Assembly: GCA_020633675.1 (NCBI GenBank)
Contig: JACKDE010000001.1
Span: 1,178,001-1,242,000, forward strand
From: Deferribacteres bacterium
Lineage (GTDB): Bacteria; Zhuqueibacterota; Zhuqueibacteria; Zhuqueibacterales; Geothermadaptataceae
Length of the DNA: 64,000 nt
Direction of reading: 5' to 3'
Both the position numbers and the translations under genes were made by a program. Within the stretch, counting starts at the first letter, position 1; every line of letters begins with the position of its first letter. The notes beneath the pieces are model-generated. The model had not been told where the DNA came from, searched no databases, and saw only the letters and a program-made list of their open reading frames with translations. This document shows positions 17,316-23,856 of the stretch, piece by piece.

Positions 17316-20018
17316 CTATTTTGCCAGCACAATCATGTGTGATTTGCTGAAGTTGTTGATTTTAAGGCGCAGGAAATAAGCCCCGCTCGCTGCCCGGATT
17401 CCCGAGTTATCTTTGCCGTCCCATTCGATCCGATAAGAGCCGGCAGTGAGATTGTCGGTCAGCAGTTTCCGCACAAGTTGCCCCTGCGTATTAAAGATCG
17501 CCAGTTGCACCTGACCCTGCATCGGCACATCGAATTGCACCGTTGTGGTCGGATTGAACGGATTCGGGTAGTTGCTCAGGCCAATTTCACTTGGTATGGT
17601 GTGCTCGTGCGTGCCCTCGACCGAGGTCGTCGTGCCCTGCACAACGCGGTATTGACCATTCGCTCCGGCAATGTCGTTGAAGGTAATCGTGCCTTCGCTG
17701 CTGGATGTCACATTCAGCAAGAGATTGCCATTTTTCATCACCGAGTAGAGCTGGTCTGGCTTCAATTCGGTGACCAGGTGTTCGACCCGATTGTTGGTCG
17801 AAATGGTGTATGTGAAATCGGTCAGCGGTTTTTCGGTTTTGCTGAACAGCACCGCGCGTTTTTCGTTAATCAGTGCACCGAACCATTCGCTGCCCTCGAT
17901 ACCGGTTACGGCTGTCGGCCCACCGATGGTGTTGGCGTCACCAATGTGCATCACGGTCAGAAAGCGGCCTTCCTGCGAGCGGATTTGCAGAGTATGATTG
18001 CTCAGCATGTACGCTGCGAACTCGGTAAATTCGCTGGGATCATAGTCCAGTCGTGACCCATCTGCCCACACCCATTCATATCCAGGGCCGCCGTACTTGT
18101 GAATTTCCTTGCTTTGTGGAAAGACCGAGTGGACATACATTTGGCCATGTGCCTGATCGATGCGGTTTTCTACCTTCAAGATGTCGCCGTTGGTTTTCCA
18201 GTGGCCTTCAGCCATGGATTGCCAACTGCTATTAACACCCTGCAAATCCACCGGAGTGTGCATGATGAAGTATTTTTCGTAAGGTGAATTGATGCGATCC
18301 ATCACCACCACATACTCATCATTAATCTGGCCTCTCAGGTACACCATTGCGCGGCGTGCCGAGCTGGCTTTCAGGCCTCCGATATAGCTTCTGCTGTAAT
18401 TGTAGTTCACATAATCGTATTGAGATGTCATCTCACGGGCTGTTACATCACCGATGTGGATAGGCGATCCATCTGTGTAAAAGTGCGGATCATCCAGGAA
18501 TGTTGAGCGTATTTTGCCCAACTCTACCGGCATCTCCGGATTAAAATCATTAATCCCGACAACATTGTTTTGGATGAAGCCCTTGCCGTTACTATCCACT
18601 CGTGGCACCAGATCGCCACCATTTTTTGAGTTGGCCGCGCTGATCGCGAGCGGACCGAAGCGATGGATGACAAAACTGCTCTGCTCTTCTTCGTTGTGAC
18701 CGTTTGCGTACCAATATTTGGTCGCGTAGAAGTGGATCAGCGTCGCATCATCACTTTCGTGTTCAGAGCGCATGGCATGCATTTGACCGAGCTTAAGACT
18801 CAGCGGCACATTAGCCTGCTGGGGAGGCAACGGCTCTACGTGTCGTGCGCCAAAAATGAATTTGAAAAACACATCGTGCAGGTGCGGGCTGTAATGATCG
18901 AACGAATCGACATCGACTGCCAGCGCGCTGTTCTGACTGAACCAGGAAGCAAAGCCAGCCATGTTGGGATCATCGTCAGCAAGCATGGCAGCAATGATGT
19001 TCCAGATTTGCGAAGTATCGCTGTCGCGAATTGCCTTCACAGAGCTGGTGTTTTGCTGGCTGTAGAAGTGTTCGCCCTTATATGGCTTCGGCACGATGTT
19101 GTAGTAAAGATAGTAAGGGGCATAGCGCAGCCAGGGATTTTCATAGAAATAGTTGATGTTGGTTGCGCTCTCCGCTGCTGCCGCAAGAAACATGATGCTG
19201 GTGAAGGCATCCAGTCCATAAGAATCGCCTTCGATCCAATCGCTGGATCCTTCATAGAGCTTCTCTGCGACCGCAAGTTGGCCGGTCAGAAAAACCTGCT
19301 GAAAAGAATCCATCATTTCCTGAGCTTTCGGTTGATAAGCCGGACCTAAATCCGTATCACCATAGAAGCAGAGGGCACCAGCATAAATATGTGCGTTTGC
19401 GGTGTAATGATTTTCGAGTTTGACTTTATCGCTATCATAGCGATTGTCCCACATGATGATAAGGCGATCAGCGATAGCCCGGCGTTCATCGAGGCTGGAA
19501 AGTGTGTAGGTCCAGTCATAAGCCACTTGCAGTGCAAGGCTTGCGAGGCCGCCGTTATCAGTGGACAGATTTTTAGCGCCATGATGCTCCTCGTTCCAAT
19601 CCTCTGGCAGGTTTTTCGCGAGGTACAACGCATACTCCAATGCTTTTCGACCGTAGTCATTCTTTTTGTATTTTGATTGAATGCCGCCAATCATATCCGG
19701 ATCGACCAGATAGAGGAACGAATAGGCTCGGGTAATACCGATCACGTGGTTCCACTTATCCCAATCTCCGGTTTTTGGAGCGAGCGTATAAAGACCATCC
19801 ATGTGGTCGACAAAACGCTGGTAATCAGCACGATAAAAGGATTGGATTTTGCCAACCAAATTGGAAATTTTGCCCTGTGCGACAAAAAGTCGAGGGTGTT
19901 CGGCTTTTGCAAGCGGGGAAGAGGCGGAATAGATGCCGCTGGGGCCACTGGTGCCCGCGGCTACATTTTGACACCAAAGTATCGAAAGCGCGGCAAGCGC
20001 GTAGACTAATTTTTTCAT
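17316..20018 (-). CDS. Secreted heparinase II/III-like polysaccharide lyase with sorting domain
   Basis: A 900-residue exported protein. Signal peptide 1-21 (MKKLVYALAALSILWCQNVA). The front half is alpha-helical and toroid-like (AEHPRLFVAQGKISNLVGKI, LALQVAYDWTYTLSSLDERR, ENHYTANAHIYAGAL). A beta-rich heparinase II/III-type region follows (DDATLIHFYATKYWYANGHN, FVIHRFGPLAISAANS, YVVVMDRINSPYEKYFIMHT). The last 85 residues contain NYPNPFNP and end FLRLKINNFSKSHMIVLAK, a T9SS type A/FlgD-like tail. Family members cleave uronic-acid polysaccharides such as alginate or heparin-like chains. With the DUF5060 enzyme it suggests secreted polysaccharide use. The start has ribosome-binding site CAGGAG. 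Confidence 0.82.
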   Translation of the reverse strand: MKKLVYALAALSILWCQNVAAGTSGPSGIYSASSPLAKAEHPRLFVAQGKISNLVGKIQSFYRADYQRFVDHMDGLYTLAPKTGDWDKWNHVIGITRAYSFLYLVDPDMIGGIQSKYKKNDYGRKALEYALYLAKNLPEDWNEEHHGAKNLSTDNGGLASLALQVAYDWTYTLSSLDERRAIADRLIIMWDNRYDSDKVKLENHYTANAHIYAGALCFYGDTDLGPAYQPKAQEMMDSFQQVFLTGQLAVAEKLYEGSSDWIEGDSYGLDAFTSIMFLAAAAESATNINYFYENPWLRYAPYYLYYNIVPKPYKGEHFYSQQNTSSVKAIRDSDTSQIWNIIAAMLADDDPNMAGFASWFSQNSALAVDVDSFDHYSPHLHDVFFKFIFGARHVEPLPPQQANVPLSLKLGQMHAMRSEHESDDATLIHFYATKYWYANGHNEEEQSSFVIHRFGPLAISAANSKNGGDLVPRVDSNGKGFIQNNVVGINDFNPEMPVELGKIRSTFLDDPHFYTDGSPIHIGDVTAREMTSQYDYVNYNYSRSYIGGLKASSARRAMVYLRGQINDEYVVVMDRINSPYEKYFIMHTPVDLQGVNSSWQSMAEGHWKTNGDILKVENRIDQAHGQMYVHSVFPQSKEIHKYGGPGYEWVWADGSRLDYDPSEFTEFAAYMLSNHTLQIRSQEGRFLTVMHIGDANTIGGPTAVTGIEGSEWFGALINEKRAVLFSKTEKPLTDFTYTISTNNRVEHLVTELKPDQLYSVMKNGNLLLNVTSSSEGTITFNDIAGANGQYRVVQGTTTSVEGTHEHTIPSEIGLSNYPNPFNPTTTVQFDVPMQGQVQLAIFNTQGQLVRKLLTDNLTAGSYRIEWDGKDNSGIRAASGAYFLRLKINNFSKSHMIVLAK

Positions 20019-20100
20019 GATATTCTCCTGAAGCTATATCTAAGTTGTGTTTCCAAAGAATGTGAATGTCCTGAGTCAAAGCAATGAACTGACCTTGAAA

Positions 20101-20358
20101 TCAGATGACATCGAATTTGCAGCGGTAAACCGAGTAGTCATAGTCCCAGCCTTCCGGCACGTGTTCCTGCTTTTCGTGTTCATCGAGTTGCAGAGACATC
20201 GCGGCGGCCTGCTTTTTTCTCTTCTTTTCATCCGAGATGGGCATGCCAAAGACTAAAACCATTCCGATTAAAAAAACCGAATATAGCCAGGGAGGGGAGT
20301 CGATCACCCCTAATGTTAAAAGCACGTCAATCGTGAGTACAGTAAGTAACGAATTCAT
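20101..20358 (-). CDS. Small two-helix membrane protein, unknown
   Basis: An 85-residue protein with two hydrophobic segments (LLTVLTIDVLLTLGVI and LYSVFLIGMVLVFGM). A basic stretch (KKRKKQ) and a charged tail rich in E, H and Y follow. A ribosome-binding site CTGGAG lies 8 bases before the ATG. No family is recognised. It is the first gene of the minus-strand series leading to the lyase and the last protein gene before the repeat arrays. Confidence 0.6.
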   Translation of the reverse strand: MNSLLTVLTIDVLLTLGVIDSPPWLYSVFLIGMVLVFGMPISDEKKRKKQAAAMSLQLDEHEKQEHVPEGWDYDYSVYRCKFDVI

Positions 20359-20558
20359 GATTTTTCTCCAGCTTGAAAATTGTGATCAATTTTTGTGAAT
20401 TCTTCGAAAAAAGTCTTGAAAAGTGATTTTTTGAACTTGATAAGTAAAGATTTTACAGATATTTCGTTACGCATCGACTGCGCAACATTGTTAATTAATA
20501 GAAAGTGCGCGTTGGATCCTCCTTTCTGTTTTTATTTCCAGATTGCTGTGAATAAAAA

Positions 20559-20616
20559 GCGGGTGACCCGGTTAGGTGGGGGAAGGCCCGGGCCACCCAT
20601 GGTGGTGGTGTGGGGA
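20559..20616 (+). repeat. Family A repeat, copy 1
   Basis: GGGTG-A-CCCGG (20561-20571) pairs with CCGGG-C-CACCC (20588-20598), with one mismatch. The run GGTGGTGGTGTGGGG follows at 20601-20615. A downstream CCCACAC at 20689-20695 can pair with the GTGTGGG part of the run. An A-rich stretch (AATAAAAAGC) precedes it. Confidence 0.85.
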
Positions 20617-20802
20617 TATTTTTTCGTGTCACATGCATATTCTTTGCACGTTCGGTTTGCAGTGTCCCTTGTGACTCCGAATCATATTCCCACACTTTAT
20701 TGTTGGCGACCACCGACTGCCTTTTCATTCCAATTTTCCTTTCAGCGTTAAGTGATTCATAGTGCTTTCCGTTTATATCATCTCATTGTTTGGTTTCAAA
20801 TA

Positions 20803-20859
20803 ATGGGTGGCCCGACCAGTGGGGAAGTGGCCAGAGCCACCCGTGGTGGTGGTGTGGGA
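20803..20859 (+). repeat. Family A repeat, copy 2
   Basis: GGGTGGC (20805-20811) pairs with GCCACCC (20836-20842). GGTGGTGGTGTGGG follows at 20845-20858. This copy differs most inside the hairpin loop, yet keeps the stem and the G-rich run. Possible partners of the run are CCACAC at 20932-20937 and ACCACC at 20944-20949. Confidence 0.82.
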
Positions 20860-21028
20860 TTTTCTGTTCTCGTTGTAGTCATCTCGTGACCGCAATTCAT
20901 TCCTCTCCGGTTCCAGTCCCGATTCCTGCAACCACACCTGCTTACCACCTGTTTAATTTTACCCTATCCCCGAACATCGAATCAATCTTGTTGACTAGGC
21001 CTCCTGTTTTTAAGTGAGTTATAAAAGG

Positions 21029-21086
21029 CGGGTGGCCCGGTTTGGAAAGGAAGGCCCGAGCCACCCTTGGTGGTGGTGTGGGGGAT
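21029..21086 (+). repeat. Family A repeat, copy 3
   Basis: GGGTGGC (21031-21037) pairs with GCCACCC (21061-21067), with an inner CGG/CCG extension. GGTGGTGGTGTGGGGG follows at 21070-21085. CCACCACCAC at 21153-21162 is complementary to nine bases of the run. Confidence 0.85.
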
Positions 21087-21270
21087 TTGGTCAACTCTTG
21101 GCTGCTGAAATCTGATCACCCCAGGTCCTGATTCGGCTGCAAATTTGAGCTGCCACCACCACGGAGATTTTATTGCGCCATGCTGCCTTCCATCCAGGCA
21201 CGGCATTTTCGATGTTGTGTCATTTGTCTGTGTTGCACTAAACATCCTTTTTAGCTTTTGGAATAAAGAA

Positions 21271-21327
21271 GCGGGTGGCCCGGTTTGGGAAGAAAGGGCC
21301 GAGCCACCCATGGTGGTGGTGTGGGGA
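21271..21327 (+). repeat. Family A repeat, copy 4
   Basis: GGGTGGC (21273-21279) pairs with GCCACCC (21303-21309), with the same inner CGG/CCG extension as copy 3. GGTGGTGGTGTGGGG follows at 21312-21326. CACACCACCA at 21408-21417 is complementary to ten bases of the run. About 50 bases after the run also resemble the same place after copy 3 (shared AAATCTG, CCCC, ATTCGG). Confidence 0.85.
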
Positions 21328-21495
21328 TTCATTCCAACTCTGGCTCCAAATCTGCGATATCCCCTGGATTCGGTTCCGAAATCGTGTTTTTTTTCATTTT
21401 TTTGCATCACACCACCAAAAAATGTTTGTTGAGTTAAAAAATATTCAAATTATATTCTTCACTTGCAGCAGGATGTAAGTATTCTAATGATGAAC

Positions 21496-21560
21496 AAAAA
21501 AAGTCGGAGAATACGTATGTCTCCTGCAAGGGCTTTTGAGCCTTTTTTGTTTTTTCTCTT
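21496..21560 (+). terminator. Terminator preceded by a truncated family B-like start
   Basis: AAGGGCT (21528-21534) and AGCCTTT (21539-21545) form a 7-bp stem with a TTTG loop, followed by a T-rich tract to about 21560. The 30 bases before it (AAAAAGTCGGAGAATACGTA and on) resemble the first 30 bases of family B. It separates the two arrays and suggests plus-strand transcription through them. Confidence 0.7.
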
Positions 21561-21610
21561 TTCAGCTTGAACTTGTGATTTTGTTTGACGATTTTTTGAA
21601 CTTGAAAAAA

Positions 21611-21725
21611 AAGGCGGAGTGCACGTACGTCACCTGTGCATATGGAAATACCTATTTCCTACTGGTGGTCTATTTCGTTTGTTTTATCCGGCAAGATACA
21701 GCGAATAGGTTCGGCGCTTCGCCTT
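21611..21725 (+). repeat. Family B repeat, copy 1 (structured, about 115 nt)
   Basis: AAGGCGGAGTGC (21611-21622) pairs with GCGCTTCGCCTT (21714-21725) over 12 pairs including G-U pairs. Inside, TGCAC and GTGCA can form a small stem. The segment TATCCGGCAAGATACAGCG at about 21686-21704 is conserved in all three copies. A T-rich tail follows, as in an intrinsic terminator. Confidence 0.8.
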
Positions 21726-21855
21726 CTTATTTTTTATCGTAAAAATTCTCTCTGATTACACCTCCTGATTTCTTCAATTCTCTTCTGTTGTCTGCTCATT
21801 ATCCATTACCCGTAGAAATTTAAATTCGAATGATTGTTGTTCACCGAAACAAAAA

Positions 21856-21967
21856 AGGCGAAGTGCACATACGTCACCTGTGCGTATGGAATATCCATGA
21901 TTCCTCCGTGGTTCTTCAGGTTGCTTTATCCGGCAAGATACAGCGTTTTAGGTTCGGCGCTTCGCCT
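21856..21967 (+). repeat. Family B repeat, copy 2
   Basis: AGGCGAAGTGC (21856-21866) pairs with GCGCTTCGCCT (21957-21967). Compared with copy 1 the G-U pair in the stem is A-U, which keeps pairing. The inner CATACG and CGTATG can also pair. The TATCCGGCAAGATACAGCG block and TTAGGTTCGGCGCTTCGCC are conserved. Confidence 0.8.
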
Positions 21968-22109
21968 GATTTTGTAAAAGGTGAATAGTAACGAGTTGCT
22001 GTGTTTTGTCTCCTTTGTTTAAATCGTTAATGGTTCTTTTTTGGTTTGCATTTATCCTTAACCCAAGTATGCTCGGTTTTAAATTTGCTCGCCGTTTAAA
22101 AACAAAAAA

Positions 22110-22374
22110 GGCGAAGTACACACACGTAACCTGTGCACATAGATTTAGCTATTTCAATACTGGTTTTTTGCTGACAATAGAGTCACGGCTGGGCTGTGCC
22201 TGGCGAGCATGAAACAATTGGATGGACCAATGGCATTGCTCGACCTTGGTGGCACAATTCTCTGCTGAAACAGCAAAGCATAGAGCCAAAACGGTACTCT
22301 GGGATTGTCAGGCAAAGGCTGATTAGTTTCGTTTAATATCCGGCAAGATACAGCGATTAGGTTCAGCGCTTCGC
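22110..22374 (+). repeat. Family B repeat, copy 3, interrupted by an insertion
   Basis: The left end GGCGAAGTACAC (from 22110) and right end TTCAGCGCTTCGC (to 22374) form the same closing stem with one mismatch. The unit is about 150 bases longer than the others because a hairpin-forming segment sits between CTATTTCAATACTGG and TTTCGTTT. Those two flanks adjoin, seven bases apart, in copy 1. Confidence 0.75.
22164..22326. mobile_element. Candidate MITE-like insertion inside family B copy 3
   Basis: About 160 bases with imperfect terminal inverted repeats. TTTGC-TGACAAT-AGAGT at 22167-22183 matches ACTCT-GGG-ATTGTCA-G-GCAAA at 22296-22316. An inner TGCTG-AAA-CAGCA hairpin is also present. There is no coding capacity and no clear target-site duplication. 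The boundaries are estimated from the alignment with the uninterrupted copy 1. Confidence 0.45.
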
Positions 22375-22832
22375 AAAATTAAATAGGAAAATATATCTTG
22401 AAAAGCTTACCATTTGCTTTGGATAGAGTTCACCTGTATACATTTTCATGCACCGATATGCCGACGCGGAAAATGCGAGAGGGAGTCTTGCAAAAGCAGA
22501 CGGAGCCTTGAGATTCAAAAATCTAAAAGCGTAGAAAAACGGTATTATTGGGTTGGATAAATGATTTGGGAGGTCCCTTCCCAGGCGCAAGAATTAGCCG
22601 AAAAGATTGCCGGGTGTTCAATCGCAAAAGGCCTGTACGTAATTGATCAAGTCTCTTGCTTCTTGTTCAGCTAATGAAAGTTGTTGGGATCAAGCGGGCT
22701 GTAGAAGAACCACCACCTAACGAACCGCACTCAATCTCGGTATGCCAAAAAATCTTCCCTGTTTCGATTTGGTAAACTCAATGAGTATGCCAAATCATTA
22801 ATCTCACAACTGCTCTATATTATCAGCAAAGC

Positions 22833-22867
22833 GTTCCGTTTGCGGAACAACTTTTTCAATTTTTTTT
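22833..22867 (+). terminator. Terminator-like hairpin after the repeat arrays
   Basis: GTTCCG (22833-22838) pairs with CGGAAC (22843-22848) over a TTTG loop. Two T-rich runs follow (22852-22856 and 22860-22867). It would end plus-strand transcripts from the array region. Confidence 0.55.
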
Positions 22868-23171
22868 GATAATCTTGAAAGCATTTGCGAGATCATTATT
22901 TATAAACCTTTTAGGCTAAAATTCCCTGTTTCGGTTAATTAACAGTACTACGATACGAAGAAAGAATCAACAAAACAATAAGGTATATTACGTATTTGTA
23001 TGATCGTTATTTTTACGTAGCTGACGGGCTACCCGCACCTGTCGGCGGCTTATTGATCATTGGTTCAGACTGCAAAGAACATCCAGCTATCCAATTTGCT
23101 GGATTAAAACTGACAGCGATATAATAATGAAAAGCAATCTCGGATTCAATCGAGTAAATTACGTATATACG

Positions 23172-23187
23172 GTGCTCTGCAGAGCAC
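23172..23187. promoter_or_regulatory. Perfect 16-base palindrome
   Basis: GTGCTCTGCAGAGCAC is its own reverse complement and lies 10 bases beyond the stop of the response regulator gene. A second small palindrome, CGTATATACG, adjoins it. It could be a protein-binding site or a transcript-end hairpin; there is no T run. Confidence 0.4.
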
Positions 23188-23196
23188 AGAATCAGT

Positions 23197-23856
23197 TCAG
23201 TCGAGCTGAACCAGGCCCTTTTGAATCGCAAAGCGAACCAGGCCAGCGGTATTACGGATATTCAGCTTGCGCATCAGATTTGTGCGATGCGTGTCCACAG
23301 TTCTGTGGCTGATGAAGAGCTTGGCCGATATCTCTTTGGTCGTCAGGCTTTCTGAAATCAACTCCAGGATTTCTTTCTCACGATTGGTGAGGGGAATGTC
23401 GTCTTCTTCGTCCTGCTGGCTCTCGAGCGCATCGATATAGCGTTGGATGATATCTTCTGATATCAAGGGGCTGTAAAAGACATCGTTGCTACAAATTGCA
23501 TGAATGGCAGATACGAGTTCATCTTTGCTTGAGTTTTTGGCCAGATAGCCATTGGCGCCAGCTGCCAGCATTTGGACCATGTACTGCTCTTCGTCGTGCA
23601 TGGTCAATACCAGCACCTTGGTTTTCGGATTTTTCTCGCGAATAACTTTTGTTGCGCTGATTCCGCACATTTCGGGCATCGAAATATCGACAATCACAAC
23701 ATCCGGCCGCAAGTCAGTGGTCATTTCCACAGCTTTAAGGCCGTTTTCCGCCTCGCCAACGATCTCGAACTGATCGATCGATTGCAGCGATGCGCTAATG
23801 CCGTTGCGCACAATCGGGTGATCATCCGCCAGCAAAATCTTGATTTTCTGGTTCAC
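23197..23856 (-). CDS. NarL/FixJ-family response regulator
   Basis: A 219-residue two-domain regulator. The receiver domain (about residues 5-120) has the acidic pair ADDHP, the phospho-acceptor in VVIVDISMPEM and the lysine in YLAKNSS. The LuxR-type DNA-binding domain (about 155-215) reads LTNREKEILELISESLTTKE then RTVDTHRTNLMRKLNI. The GTG at 23856 is the likely start because AAAGGAG lies 7 bases before it; an ATG at 23862 is only one base from the same site. The kinase gene upstream overlaps its start, so the pair forms a two-component system. Confidence 0.93.
   Translation of the reverse strand: MNQKIKILLADDHPIVRNGISASLQSIDQFEIVGEAENGLKAVEMTTDLRPDVVIVDISMPEMCGISATKVIREKNPKTKVLVLTMHDEEQYMVQMLAAGANGYLAKNSSKDELVSAIHAICSNDVFYSPLISEDIIQRYIDALESQQDEEDDIPLTNREKEILELISESLTTKEISAKLFISHRTVDTHRTNLMRKLNIRNTAGLVRFAIQKGLVQLD

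Larger units (their letters stand above)
20359..23196. other. 2.8-kb region without protein genes, holding two repeat arrays
   Basis: No open frame here has a ribosome-binding site with family resemblance. The region holds four family A repeats (20.56-21.33 kb), a terminator (21.53 kb), three family B repeats (21.61-22.37 kb), a terminator-like hairpin (22.83 kb) and a 16-base palindrome (23.17 kb). Successive repeats are mostly 225-250 bases apart and are separated by largely unrelated AT-rich sequence. The base composition is clearly lower in G+C outside the repeats than in the flanking genes. Confidence 0.8.

Noticed and set aside
20559..21420. Peptide-like strings MVVVWG and HPWWWCG translated from family A copies
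   Set aside because: The frame differs between copies, there is no ribosome-binding site, and the likeness comes only from the repeated DNA. The conserved feature is base pairing, not the reading frame.
21690..21720. tRNA-like T-arm (GGTTCGG) in family B
   Set aside because: No acceptor, D- or anticodon-arm pattern with tRNA spacing surrounds it in any copy.
21605..22200. Recurring KKAxCTYVTCA-like peptide in family B copies
   Set aside because: The frame breaks soon after the conserved DNA block in every copy, starts lack ribosome-binding sites, and the invariant blocks outside this frame are equally conserved.
20551..22374. Integron attC array
   Set aside because: The arrangement of structured repeats with spacers recalls attC cassettes. 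I find no paired RYYYAAC/GTTRRRY core sites, no cassette genes and no integrase gene in the window.
20551..22374. CRISPR array
   Set aside because: The repeats are too long and variable, the spacers are 130-190 bases of unequal length, and there are no cas genes nearby.
22363..22590. 75-codon minus-strand frame at the edge of family B copy 3
   Set aside because: It includes part of the repeat stem and has no ribosome-binding site.
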